Source of the DNA: Ascarosepion bandense
Taxonomy: Eukaryota; Mollusca; Cephalopoda; Sepiida; Sepiidae
Length of the DNA stretch: 64,000 nucleotides
Assembly: GCA_037127315.1 (NCBI GenBank)
Contig: JBBBDQ010001187.1
Location: 1,208,501-1,272,500 of the forward strand
Direction: 5' to 3'
Part shown: in pieces, positions 43,140 through 54,977 of the stretch
Position numbering within the stretch: the stretch's first letter is position 1
Layout of the letters: each line of letters starts with the position of its first letter
Made by a program: the position numbers and the translations under genes
The notes under the pieces: model-generated
Seen by the model: only the letters and a program-made list of their open reading frames with translations
Databases searched by the model: none
Told to the model about the DNA's origin: nothing

Positions 43140-43575
43140 CACTTGTTTGTTTGTATGTTTCTGTTTAACGGCTTAGCAACATCTAAAGGGTCATTTAAGG
43201 CCGGAAGCGTATTTTTATTTTAAATTACAGTTATGTTTCATTTTTGTTAGTAACATTTTCCATTAAAAAAAGTTTTGTTGGTAATATTTTTAATTCAAAA
43301 AAGTTTTGTTGGTAACATTTTTAATTCAAAAACGTTTTGTTGGTAATAAGTTTCATTCAAAAAACTTTTGTTGGTAAATACTTTCATAGCATTTTGACCG
43401 CAGTTTGGGGGTTAACTATCTAGCTGGGACCCTAAAAGTTGCTACCACTCCGGGTCAGGTTGGACCTGGGAACAACAGCAAATAAAGATGTGGTTTCATG
43501 CTCCTCACAACCTGCCAATCAGAGACCTCGCTGCCAGATGCAGTTTACAGTCATACCCAGGACCAAATGAGGTAA
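43140..43575 (-). repeat. Repeat family 6 with internal minisatellite
   Basis: A dispersed repeat also at 51105-51490 and 30195-30290. It includes a four-unit tandem array at 43265-43375 with core AAGTTTTGTTGGTAA. The outer 43140-43215 part resembles the tail of the 5S composite SINE (TTTAACGGCTTAGCAA against GGCTTAACGACCTATCAA), suggesting a shared LINE-type 3' end. Confidence 0.6.
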
Positions 43576-43599
43576 CTTAACAAAAGTCAGAATCTGAAT

Positions 43600-44460
43600 T
43601 TTGATGAACATAGCGCACAGCAGAATCCAAGAGTAAATAGAACAAGAAGAGAGTCGTTTCAAGAAAACGGAACAAGGTGTTTATTCTTAGAGGGTTATCA
43701 GAAGGAACAATAGAAAGACATAAAGAGACGTACGTGGGTTTCATCTACTATGCAAAGGCATTAGATAAAGTATGACACAAAGACCTGATAGAGACGCTAG
43801 GTAAGCTTTTGTGAAATAAAAGAAGTAAAGAAATTTAAATACATGGAAAGCATACTGAAGGAGTATGGAAAGTTCGAAGATGAGACCCGAAAACGCTTTG
43901 ACATGGATAAGGACGCATTTCAAAAGATAACCAGAGTACTGAGAGACAGGTAAATCTCATTGGAAACAAAGACGAGATCACTAATTTGCTATGGGATATC
44001 TGTTCTCCAGTCTGGCAGTGAACGTTAGACGATCCCCTCAAGAATTCAGGAGAGGCTTGAGGCAGCAGAAATGTGTTTTTACAGAAGGATGCTGAGGATA
44101 CCATGCACATGGCACATGGCTAATAACGAGGTTTGTAGAGGATGAAAACGAGTAGAAAACTCATACTTAATATTAGAAAGGGACTGATAAGGTTTCTAGG
44201 ACATGTAATGAGAAAAGAGGGCCTGTATAATTTAATACTCACTGGTTGAATAAAAGAAAAGTGAGACAAGGGAAAGTAGATCGATACCTACTTGATAGGC
44301 CTAAACAAATGGATGGTAAAGCAGGGCTTGGAAGACATACCAAGAGAAAGAATTTAGAGATCGACAAGAAACAGAGCGAAGTGGAATTCCATGATAACCT
44401 ACGCCCTGAAGGGAAAAGGCACACGAAGAAGAATATATGTTCTCCCAATAGGTAGAATCA
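43600..44460 (+). pseudogene. RTE-like LINE, RT to C-terminus, decayed
   Basis: Plus strand pieces in three frames: YVGFIYYAKALDKV, HKDLIETLG, KFKYMESILKEYGKFEDETR, AFQKITRVLRDR, RLEAAEMCFYRRMLRIPCTW, RKLILNIRKGLIRFLGHVMR, GLYNLILTG. These follow the order of 57050-55950 in the RTE-like LINE. A large part around the catalytic box is missing. Confidence 0.75.
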
Positions 44461-44898
44461 AGAAACTCGCACACAAATGTACATGAAATGTTTAAAATAA
44501 ATGATGTTCTGGGAAAATCAAGACCCGACCGAGTCGAAATGAAAACAACGAAGACATAAACAAATTGTAGAGGTTTATGATATTGACATGTATCATGAAA
44601 AATTGATGTGAAGAAGCAGGGAACAAGTACTCATATGAACTAAGTAAACAATGATAGTGTAACCTAACTATCGGAGGGCCTCTTACGAAGTCACGCATTG
44701 ATACAAAAGGGACTAGAAAAACATCAAAGCTAACCCGGTTCATCGAATCTAGCTTTTCATATTAAATGATGTTTTGCAAAAAATGTATTAATAGCAGACG
44801 ATTTCAATCAGATCTGATATTCGTCTTAAACTGATGCCCAAAGAATTCGGCCAGATTATGATGAATGTTTCCTCCCTCTGCAATGTCCACATTGCCAT

Positions 44899-45156
44899 TC
44901 ATGCCACGACTAGCAACGTGAGAAACATTATTCGTTTCGACCCAGAGAACAGAGACGTCGCATTATCGCACGCGTATGTGAGATCAATGTAAATGAGAGG
45001 TTTATAATCGATACCAGCCTTCAACACTGATATTAGCCCAGAAAGAGCGCACCTGAGATTATTGGTAGAACGCGTGCAAAGTAATTTTTTCCAAAAAAAA
45101 TCCCACAGATGACAGTCGGGCAAACCCAGAAAGGCCAAGTTATTGAGAGATAGCAT
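44899..45156 (-). pseudogene. Possible mariner-like transposase C-terminal relic
   Basis: The minus frame contains LPDCHLWDFFWKKLLCTRST, which resembles the SPDLxPxDFxLWxxLK block of mariner-like transposases. No other motif is found, so this is weak. Confidence 0.25.
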
Positions 45157-45159
45157 TTC

Positions 45160-46293
45160 CTTCGACCTGTAGTCGGCATTTAAGTTGCTCTAATTTGTAT
45201 TATGTACAGGGCCCTATTAACATATTACATATTTGTTTGAATGATTAGTTTAACTTATTTATTCATACCCCATACTTTATTCATGATCATATAATGTTAT
45301 TTATTTTTGTGATGAAAGAAGAAAAAAGAACAAATATATTGAGACATTTTTGTAAAATTAGATTTTTATAACAAGGACGTTTTTGTAGATAACCTGTAGG
45401 CATGTTGCATTGTGGTATATGTTGGGTTGAATGATGCTGGATTAGTTCTTGTGGGGAATGAGTAAGTTGTAATAAAGGAATCTCTTGTGATTCGAATAAG
45501 CTAGGTCTAGGATAGTTAATGTTGACCTGGCTACCCGACTTCTTATTCGGTATTGTACATTTTCTTTTCCAAATTAGCATTCTCCAGTGAACAGGAACGA
45601 ACATCGGAGTCCTCTTATAACAGAAATGACAAAACATTACAAAAAAAACATAAACTCAAATAATTACACTAGAATTTACAGCTAAAAATAAACATCACAT
45701 TAATCTGATGGAGTTCTACAGGTTGAAAAATGTCATGCAAAAACTATTGCAAATTTGTCATGGTTTCCCTAAAATTTGCAAAGCTTTGAAACTTGAGTAA
45801 TTTCGTTAGGCGTACAACTGTAAGAATGGGCATGTTCATTAGAGTTGTAAATGGTTTAGGTTAAATGTATAAATCCGAAGATGTCATCTATCAAAATGCA
45901 ACTCATGTAATTTTAGGAAATTTATATTTAGTCACGATTCTGGTTTTCCATTTTTGGCTCAATATATAAGATCTAGCATATCATTTGGTATCGATCTGGA
46001 GAATGCTAAGAGAAGAATGTACAAAGGGCAGAGACGTGATTCACACTGGCTATAAAACCACGCCTAGAGGGATTTCCATGTTTTCAGTTTTGCTTACAAA
46101 CCCCGATCTCTATTACTTGAGGTCGTTAAGAGGTTTCCCGTCCCTCTGGGGTCTAAGCGAAACCATTGTCGATAATTTCCGCTTCGCACACGTGCGAACT
46201 TGGTCGTGTAAGAGTATTAGATACTTGTTATCAAACAGCCTTTAGCAGGTCTTTGACACATCGGGTCCTAAGGCATAAAGAAATTCCATTTTC

Positions 46294-46297
<4 letters not shown>
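45160..46297. other. Unannotated spacer
   Basis: Frames at 45287-45637 (minus) and 45985-46245 (plus) have no recognisable domain. No element recognised. Confidence 0.35.

Positions 46298-46351
<54 letters not shown>
46298..46351. repeat. (TA)27 microsatellite
   Basis: Pure TA run just outside the PLE. Confidence 0.97.
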
Positions 46352-46355
<4 letters not shown>

Positions 46356-46380
46356 ATATCTAATTAAAGAAATAAAAGTG

Positions 46381-46492
46381 TGTAGATTGATGTTACACAT
46401 TGTAAATGATATTAAAAAGCGAAGCAATCCGTTTCGCGAAACCGGTTGCTTCGCATTTAATATCATTTACAATGTGTAACATCAAGCTACAT
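46381..46492. repeat. PLE terminal-repeat palindrome
   Basis: Two copies of the PLE end lie head to head around GTTTCGCGAAAC. Both arms carry GAAGCAA-CCG and ATATCATTTACAATGTGTAA (or its complement). The plus-oriented arm is the 5' terminal repeat of the PLE that follows; the other is a short inverted piece. Confidence 0.85.
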
Positions 46493-49117
46493 ACATTTAT
46501 TTCTTCAACTAGATTCTGTACTTAAAAATATTTTCAAATACTTAAAATATAGGTACAATCTTAATTTGATTAAGAAATTAAATAAAATACTGCTACTGAA
46601 AACTTAAATAAGATCTGCAGATACTAACATTAATTTTTGTATCAGTGTATCCGTTACCAGGTTTGCACCCCCCTCAATTCAATTTATAATTAAGAAGGCC
46701 AAATTACATTCCAGTTAGAAAATTGAATGTTTCTTCATTAAAGACTCCATTCAACATCTTTTAACTAGAAACCTGAGTTTAAAGCTTGAATACAGGAGAT
46801 TATGGTATTATTGCAGAAATCTGGTTTCCTTCCGACTTGATAAGATTCTCCTAGTATTTGTGATGGGTCCATCGATGTGAGTGTGACAAAATAGTAACTA
46901 AGCATAACGCTAAGTTGAAGATGTTTGGTCACAGAAGATATGGAAGCATATCGGAACCTAATTTAAATAATATTATTAACTTGTCGTCTGATGAACTCAC
47001 TGAGCTCGAGTCTTTTGTTCTCGCTCATGGTTTGAATTTCTGCATTGCAACTTCTATGCCTGACAAGGAGAAGATTCTTTCGGAGTGTGAAGTCCTTTTT
47101 GCTCAGTTGGCGAGACTTAAACCTGTTTCCTCGGATGCGGCTTGCAATTTGAAAGCCCAGTTGTATCATTCGGAAAACATGTTTGCAATTTCCTCTGTTG
47201 CTTCAGCTGAATCCAAGTGGACAGCTGAACATCAACGTGTACTTAATTCACTGAGGAATAAATTTGAATTAGTGATTTCCAGACCAGATAAAGGTGCTGG
47301 TGTTGTTGTTCTTGGTTGCACAGATTATGCGTCCAAGATGTCTTTTATTTTAGATAAGTTTCAAAATTTACAAAGCTTGGATCTGCCGATACGTGTGATC
47401 GGATTCCTCAAGTTAAATAAAATTTCAAAAATCTTTTTTTGGGGTGGGTAAAAAGGGGGGTTCTTTCCCAGGAAATTTCCGATGAGATTCGTCCATCTGG
47501 ATCCATTCGTCCCAGGTTATATGGACTTCCAAAAGTCCATAAGGATGGTGTACCATTGAGATTTATTCTATCAATTGTTGGATCAGCACAACACAAAGCA
47601 GCCAAATTGTTGTCTTCTCTTTTGGAGCAAGTGTTGCAACGATTAAGTGGATTCTGTCTGAAGGATTCCTTTTCTTTTGTTAACCGCTTCCAAAAATTCT
47701 TTCTTCAGTTAAGTTCTTCTGTTCCTTTGATGTTTTTCCATTATATACCTGTGTACCTCTTTTGGAGACAATAGATACCTGCTGTGATTTACTTTATCGT
47801 AACTCTATGTCTCCTCATAGCAGGAATCAATTTTTGTGAAGTTGATGAAATTTGCTACGTCATTTGTTGAATTACACCTTAATAATACTATGTATCGACA
47901 GATTGACGGGGTCACGATGAGCTCTCTTTTGGGTCCAGCACTTGCCAATATTTTTGTGGGATTTCACGAGGAGAGAATACGCAGTAGTTCACTTGGTCCT
48001 CAATTGTATTGTCGATGAGTGGACGACACCTTCTGTTTATTTGATAATGAACTCGAGTCAGACCGGTTTCTCTCTTTTCTTAATAATATCCATCCAGCAC
48101 TGAGGTTTATTGTTGAGAAAGAACCGAATCTTATAAGTAGCTTTTTTAGATGTCCTAGTACATAGCACACCTATAACTTTCCTCACCTCTGTCTGTAGGA
48201 AACCAACATTTGCGGGATTATATACGTGTTGGGATTCCTTTGTTCTAAAAACGTAAGATAAACATTATTAGAACTCTAGTTCACAGAGCATTATTAATTT
48301 TTTCTGGATCTTTCCTTGATGATGAAATTAGTTTTGTGAAGGAAAACTTATGTAGTTTAGGATATCCGCCCGACACTGTTCATTTGGTCATCTGTAACAC
48401 AATTTTTGAATTCAAAAAGGATAAACTCATTACTGTTATAAATACCCTGTTTATCTTAGACTTCCCTGGATTAGATCAAAAATGTGAGAGTATGGCGAGA
48501 CAAATTTCATGAAAAGTTTATTATTGATTTCCTGGTCGAGGTACATGTCGTATTTCAAATCCGGCCCATGTTATGTTCTGCACGCAATGATGATCTTCCT
48601 CCCCACCAAATTAATTCCATAATTTATCGATATAAATGTAATTGCGGAATTGACTACATAGGAAGAACAACTCAGCGTTTCGACATGAGAATGAAACAAT
48701 ATGTCCCAACTAAAATAAGAAATCACACCTTGTCCCGAAATGGTCTCGTTCCAAATACCTACATTTGCGAGCACCTTATAAAGAACAAAACGTGTGCATG
48801 TGCATCTAATTTTAGTGTAAATTGGTTCACGGTTTTGTCCCGATCTCACTCTTCATTTCGTCTCAAGGTTCTGGAGGCTTTATATATCGGGTCCCGAAAG
48901 CCTGCACTGTGTAAGCAATGCGATATTGTTAGCCTCTGGCTTCTTGTATTCACAATTATTTTATTTCATTATTTTTTTTTTCATCTTCCTCATTTTCATG
49001 ACACACTTTTATTTTTAAATTCTGATTAGAATCTCCCGTAGAGGCTTGAAGAGCGGGAGCGAAACCGGTTGCTTCGCTTTTTAATATCATTTACAATGTG
49101 TAACATCAAGCTACATA
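46437..49117 (+). mobile_element. Penelope-like element, nearly full length, inactivated
   Basis: Terminal repeats at 46437-46494 and 49060-49117 share GAAACCGGTTGCTTCGC and ATCATTTACAATGTGTAACA. ORF from 46915: N-terminal region (SSDELTELESFVLAHGLNFC), ISRPDKGAGVVVLGCTDYAS (RT start). A G-rich frameshift follows near 47440. Then LYGLPKVHKDGVPLRFILS (47520), DGVTMSSLLGPALANIFVGF (47920) and the catalytic box, where the tyrosine before VDDTF is a TGA stop (48015). The GIY-YIG endonuclease is at 48560-48930 (CNCGIDYIGRTTQRFDMRMK; LKVLEALYI). RT plus GIY-YIG is the PLE hallmark. Confidence 0.88.
49041..49075 (+). ncRNA. Minimal hammerhead-like motif at PLE 3' end
   Basis: Stem I GAGGC/GCUUC (five pairs counting G-U), core UUGAAGA, stem II GC/GC with loop GGGA, GAAA, and a self-complementary ACCGGU giving a loopless stem III with GUU at the cleavage site. 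C3 of the core is U here. PLEs are known to carry such minimal hammerheads in their terminal repeats. Confidence 0.55.
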
Positions 49118-49149
49118 CTACATAGGCACATGCAAACAGACACGCACAA

Positions 49150-49150
<1 letters not shown>

Positions 49151-49225
<75 letters not shown>
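49151..49225. repeat. (CA)n(TA)n compound microsatellite
   Basis: (CA)22 then (TA)15, about 30 bp after the PLE end. Confidence 0.97.
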
Positions 49226-49228
<3 letters not shown>

Positions 49229-49561
49229 AGTAATCGAATGACGTATGTCCGTCTATTCAATGGGCAGCTTTTCAATTTCTTCTTTGAGATATCCGATACA
49301 ATCGCGTATTATTTAGTTGGAAAGTAAAGTAAAAATATCACATTTACTTCTCTGTAAATATATTTATTCAGTCAAATATGTGTCATTTTATTTCACTGTA
49401 TTTTCTTGTGAATATAACCTCTCAGAACATTTCATTAAAAAAGATGATTAACTGGCCTATGTGGTATTTCAGTTTTGCAGAAAACTGAATTTTTTCTCGT
49501 GAAGAGAATCTTTTGTAGGGTCGATAAATCTACTAATCCGAGAGTGCAAAATCAGATGTGT

Positions 49562-49613
49562 AAATTAAAGTGAAGCTTGCAAAGCGTAAAGGTTGCAAGC
49601 TTCACTTTAATTT
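49562..49613. repeat. Perfect 21-bp hairpin
   Basis: Arms 49562-49582 and 49593-49613 are exact reverse complements with a 10-base loop. It lies three bases upstream of a SINE family 1 head. Confidence 0.9.
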
Positions 49614-49615
49614 GT

Positions 49616-49903
49616 CAGGTTTGCGGTGCAACAGTTATCGGCTCAGTACGAGAAGTCGAAGAACCGAATGTGAATTCCAGTTAAATTTCTTTTCATTCAC
49701 TTACGCGCAGTTACCTAAGGAAAAGTTATCAATCGGTATATATCATCCCTCCTCTGGGCTGATCGCAGGTTATAATGGGCTTTTTTTTTTACTGCAGAAA
49801 GAAATGGCAAATTATGCGAAGATAATTTTCTGCCCAGTCAGTTAGTGATAGAAAGAGACTTGATCACCCAAGCGTGTATCACGTACATTACTTAACTAAC
49901 TGA
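49616..49903 (+). mobile_element. tRNA-derived SINE, family 1 (diverged)
   Basis: Head TTGCGGTGCAACAGTTATCGG, B-box-like TGTGAATTCC, GGAAAAGTTATCAATCGGTA, AGAAAGAGACTTGATCACCC and CGTGTATCACGTACATTACT end. Older copy with a T run in the body. Confidence 0.75.
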
Positions 49904-50404
49904 TATAATAAGATGTAAATATTGGCGATTTTCTTTCCATTCATTTTTTTTCTTGCCTGTGGCGTTAACCTATCTCTCTGACATTCAATATGCCATGTGA
50001 GGGTTAAGTTTTCCAAGTCCTGATTCGCCGTCATATATGTCTGAGAAAATTAATTTGTCTGTTTTTGAGTTTTCTTTTTTGTACCTATTTTCCTTGAGAT
50101 TTTTTCGTTGGTAATTTGCTTCGTACATAGGGGTCTCAGTATCATTCTGTATGACCTTATTTCTCTTCCCTGTAGAGTTCCGTCCATATGTGGAGAAATT
50201 GTCAACATTCACTGTCATGAGAGGACGGATATCACATAGCAATTAGCAACGCAGCATTTTTTACTTTGCAGCGAAATTATTTTTAGTTAGTACATTTTTA
50301 GATCTTGGAACGCATTTTTGCTGATCCAATGTCCGTTTGAATCTTGGCGTCACATCTTCCAATCTTAAAAAAAAACACACACACTTCCCATATATTGAAA
50401 CTTT

Positions 50405-50676
50405 TGTATGTGCGTTGTTTTGCAGTAGATAACAGCTCGGAACGAGAAATCGTTAAATTCACTTCCGTAAATATCCTTGGGAATCGTATTAATCCATCTC
50501 TTCTCTTCTTTCCAGCTATGAGTTATGTAGCAGGACAAATTAGGTTCTATAGCCTTGGTTGGCAACCAGTCTTCTGCAGAACACAATGGAAATTAACTGC
50601 AGAAAAATCTTCTGTCGGGTCAGTCATGTCTCTTTCAAGACATGATCTCATATGGCATTTAACTGACGAGCTGATT
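50405..50676 (+). mobile_element. tRNA-derived SINE, family 1 (internal deletion)
   Basis: Head TGTGCGTTGTTTTGCAGTAG, then a deletion removing the B-box region, CTTGGGAATCGTATTAATCC, GGTTCTATAGCCTTGGTTGG, GTCAGTCATGTCTCTTTCAA, ATGGCATTTAACTGACG end. Confidence 0.78.
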
Positions 50677-50679
50677 TAT

Positions 50680-51100
50680 TTGATGGTGACATCTCTATGA
50701 ATCGTATAGTGAAAGTCATTTTATAACCTCGTTCCAAATATTTATATGTAAATTTCTTTGAGGTATGAAAATATATCACGTAATCAAATGTCAGATTGGT
50801 TTAAAAATTACTTTTAGTTATTGTGTAGTATTTACTAACCATTGCGATAAACTTTTTAATCATACTACATATTCAGTCCGTTAACTCGGTCATTACATCT
50901 AATCAGTCGTATGGAAGAAGATGCACACATTTCATTTGCCGCCCAGCTTTCTGCAACCAGATCATTCTCCAACATTGCAAAATAAGATAAAAATCCAATT
51001 AGGCAACGGAATTTTCAGTAGTGATTTCTTTCATCTTCCTATGTAGCGAGAATAAATTGTGAATACTTTCTTAACCAATAAGAATTTACAAATCACATTC
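50680..51100. other. Unannotated spacer
   Basis: Nothing recognised. Confidence 0.35.
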
Positions 51101-51104
51101 TTCT

Positions 51105-51490
51105 AAATCGTGTGTACTGGGCATGAGGGTAAACTGCATCCGGCAGCAAGGCTTCTGATTGGGAGCTTGTGAGGAGCATGGCACCACCTTTTTATTGCTG
51201 TTGTACCGAGGTCTATCCTGAACCGAAGTGGTAGCACCTGCTAGGGTTCCAGCTATGGGCAAACAGTTAACCCCCAAACTGGGGTCAAGATATTATGAAA
51301 GTATAAAAATACACCTTTAAAGAAATATATACATAAAATAGACTTTTATAGAAAAATATACATTTTTGAAGGAAAGATTTTACCAACAAATAATTTTTGA
51401 AAAGATTATTGCCATAATACATTTTTGAAGGTAAAACTTATTCTCAGCAAAACATTTTTGAGTCCAAAACTAGATTAATTTTTTTAAAAT
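51105..51490 (+). repeat. Repeat family 6, inverted relative to 43.4 kb
   Basis: ATGAGGGTAAACTGCATCCG, GGCTTCTGATTGGGAGCTTG, GTTAACCCCCAAACTGGGGT match the reverse complement of 43560-43395. The following 200 bp are a worn version of the minisatellite (TACATTTTTGAAGG units). Confidence 0.65.
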
Positions 51491-51899
51491 AAAAATGAAT
51501 AAAAACAAAAAAATGTATTAAAATCTGACTAAATCAACCTTTTCACTATAACTGAATATAACCGACAGAGTTTGATTTTAAGCAAAACTCAAACTCAAAC
51601 TCTTCTCAATCGTGTCTATATCCCCTGAAAAATCGGTTCTTTTATTATCCGAAGTTAGGCAACGGTAAATCTGGTAATTACCTCAATGGGTAGTTGTTTA
51701 TGAATACCAAGTACTGTAAGCTTGACGGTGAAAGAAGTGTAATGGACAATTGCTCTGCATTGGAAATCGGAGATCCTAGTGAAATTCATATTCACTTGAA
51801 GGCAAATATTTTCGGAAAAGTTATGAATCTATCTCTTATCCTCCTTCAGCATGAGTCAATCAGTAAAACATTATTATTTCTAAAATATTCTTCAAATCT

Positions 51900-52765
51900 G
51901 CAAAGATTTACAAAATAACACTGGCTACTGCTCTTGAAACTGCCATCCAATCTGTGGTTAAGTGAAGCAGGAAAAGGCTTGTAAATTTTAATATCTCCAA
52001 AATAAAGCTAATCTTCTTTAACTACTTTCCAGCCCGCTGTCAGCATGGCTGATGCTAGTCGCCTTGGGAGTAACACACTGCTTCTCCTGAGTCTCGATTT
52101 TGTAGGTAATATATTGCTTTCCACCCTGCAGCATTTTTTGCAAAGACCAACTTGTGTTAGGCTCCGGTTACACTAAGGATAATTTGATATCACATGTTTG
52201 CGTGAAATATATTTCTTGGTTTCACCACTACAGACTTTCCGACAAATCACGCCCATTGAATTGATTTAAACTCATTTCTTTTATATTCCATTAGTAAACA
52301 GCAAATTCAAATACGGTAGTATCTTCCCTGAAACTGTTGCAATGTGGAACGGGTTTCAGAGTGTATACTTCCGTGATCATAATAATTTTAACCTGGTCCT
52401 TCATTATCTATCCTACATTTTACATAATTGTGGTGAAATAGAACAAAGAAATTCTAAGTAGATAAGATGCCACGATATATTGTCCAGTAAGAGCCACCAT
52501 TTGTAATTTCAGTATAGCGCATGCGTGGGTCTAATACTTACAGTACAATTACTGATATTCGTTCGCGATCAAAAATCTGAATTAAAGTTGAGCCCAACAG
52601 ACGATAATCCCCAGACCTTAACCTGTGCTGAACCAAGTTCGTTGTGACTATCAATACTTCCTCTTTTTAAGCCTTTAAAATATCCCTATTCAGTAACCCC
52701 TTTACTTTGAGTGGCATTTATGCCTTTCATTGCATGAATAATAGTAAATAAAAATGATTTTGGCT
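51900..52765 (+). pseudogene. CR1/jockey-like LINE, old decayed 3' half
   Basis: Plus-strand frame pieces align with the intact family: LATALETAIQSVVK and LVNFNISKIKLIFF (thumb), ADASRLGSNTLLLLSLDF, then near 52330 PETVAMWNGFQSVYFRDHNN, matching the RLWNSLP-FPDGYNL end. A degenerate tail follows (GTAACCCCTTTACTTTGAGT, about 52693). The region between is too worn to read. Confidence 0.6.
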
Positions 52766-52769
52766 TACT

Positions 52770-53714
52770 TTATTTGTTTGCTGAGTACTGAAGCGGACTT
52801 CTGCGTTTTGAGGCCCCTGTCTTAAAGGCTAGTAAGTTTGTTCGATTCTATCTTTATTTACGACGATGAAATTCATCTGGGAATTAGCAGTGTTACAATA
52901 AAATTATATTGCTAATTCGGAATACCGATAAAAATAGAGATTTAATGATATAATCTTTATTGCGGCTGCTATTCGAATACTTGTTTCTATAAAAATAGAA
53001 ATTAATAAGTCCAAAGTCCGAAATAATCCTGGCACAAAAGTACAGAGTAGACGCTCAAGAATGGAATGGGAAATAAATACTTCCATAATGAATAGATATT
53101 TACATATTATTCATATTTCATACTTATCTTCTCGTTCATCTCTTATCATATTAGAGACAGCACACATTTATTTATTTATTTAAAATTCATTATATATATA
53201 TATATTTTTTATAATATCACTACAAAGTAGATATTTTATTTTGACACTACCTGTGTCTTATGTAATGATAGTGTTTATTTTAAGATAAAATGTTGTAAAT
53301 GTTTCAAAACTAGCTAAATCCCCTTAATCGAGGAGGCATTGTTACATAGACAGTGTAAACTAAGAAATCATTGATATGAAAAAAATGAAAACTGTCTCTA
53401 AAATTAATTTATTGGGGCATTAATAATAATATTTGATTAAAATAGAGAGCAGCATTATTAATCGACTATTAGTTTATTTTAATTACGAATTTTATACTCT
53501 AATTTAAAAAAAACGCATTATATTTAGATTATTATAAAGTTATTCAAATATTAAACGAGCAAAAGATAAGAACACATACATATACAAATCTATAGACATC
53601 CATGTATGGACAGATAGAAAAGTATATACACATACAAATATATATTGGGATGCAGACACATGTACAGATATATGCACATATATATACATACACAAATTGT
53701 AAATTTTGTTTATA
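52770..53714. other. AT-rich spacer
   Basis: Short (TA)n at 53192-53205. No gene recognised. Confidence 0.4.
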
Positions 53715-53880
53715 TCACCGTGTCAAATTATCGGTTAAATCTTAGCCCCAGATTTGGAAAACGACTGTAAATGCTACAATATTGGGTAGATGTAAGAGCG
53801 AACTGCTAAGATATCATGGGCCTTGTATGAACCAGGTCAAAACAGACAGTCTTATTACAGTACATGAACAAATAAACATA
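53715..53880 (+). repeat. Dispersed repeat family 7, copy 1
   Basis: Shares TTTGGAAAACG, AATATTGGGTAGATGTAA, GATATCATGGGCC and TTACAGTACATGAACAAATA with 62655-62830 in the same order. No coding capacity or pol III box seen. Confidence 0.5.
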
Positions 53881-54011
53881 ATTCAATCTATACGCACGCA
53901 AAACACACAAGCAAAGAAAAAAGTAATCTACAGTTTTTAGTTGAGTACATTACGAGGTATGTTGCGTAGATTAAATACTCCACAACCTTGACGCCAAATA
54001 TTATCACAACT

Positions 54012-54016
<5 letters not shown>

Positions 54017-54101
<85 letters not shown>
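54017..54101. repeat. (TA)n(TG)n compound microsatellite
   Basis: (TA)17 then (TG)25, the reverse complement of the CA-then-TA pattern elsewhere. Confidence 0.97.
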
Positions 54102-54103
<2 letters not shown>

Positions 54104-54109
54104 CCTTTA

Positions 54110-54765
54110 AAACTGGGTCAAGAGTGATATTTTATTATTTTTTTTATTTAATTTATAAAGTATCTGACATTTTGAAGTGGTTGGAGCTAAGGATTGTAAA
54201 AACGTTTCATACACTTTTACTTTCTAAGAATTTTCAGTCATTTCACTGGCCATTTTTAAGGATATAATTTTTCGATGTTTTTATTTTATCCTAATGCTTC
54301 ATAGCATAATTTTTGTGTTTTTTTTAGGAACGTGTTTTAAAGATATCACGTAACACGCGCTGAAAGCGCTTGGAAAGTAAAAAAATGGAACGTTTTTATA
54401 TTCGTTATATTCGTTATATTCGTTACCTTTAGCAAATATGAAACATGAAATAATTCTTGAAAAATTCAATCAGAATTAATAAAATTTTCCTAACTGATCA
54501 TTTTTAAGGAAACATGTTTTAAGGAAAGATTGCAACCCAAATTATTTAGCTTCAGTCGACGATGTTCGATAAGAAGGATGGTCTTCGCCAAGATCCCTCA
54601 CTCGTTCAGAGACATTTTAAACCATTGAGCTGAAAATATTTTGTAGACAGTAATTAACTTAAATATTTCTGAACGGATTTGGCATTATGCACGATATCGA
54701 TATCAAAGTTATTGAAGAACATGAGTCGAGTTTTCAGATTAAAGTTTTGGTTTCGTAGAAGTATG
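54110..54765. other. Unannotated spacer
   Basis: Contains a three-unit repeat of TTATATTCG at 54396-54425. No gene. Confidence 0.4.
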
Positions 54766-54769
54766 CGGT

Positions 54770-54825
54770 ATTGAGCAAAACTACTCCTACCACCAGAATA
54801 GGTGGTAGGAGTAGTTCTGCTCAGT
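54770..54825. repeat. 25-bp hairpin with six-base loop
   Basis: Arms 54770-54794 and 54801-54825 pair at 23 of 25 positions (core ACTACTCCTACCACC against its complement), loop AGAATA. No loop or arm this regular would be expected in AT-rich spacer by chance. Confidence 0.9.
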
Positions 54826-54977
54826 ATCTTCATTACATATAATCTGTAACAACTAATTCATAGTTTGATATATTTAAAATGTATAATGCTTACTAATTCC
54901 CACATCTTCATTTTTATAATCGATTTAGAATAGGTACGACCATTGGGCTCGATCTAATTCCAGATCGTCGTTCCTAT

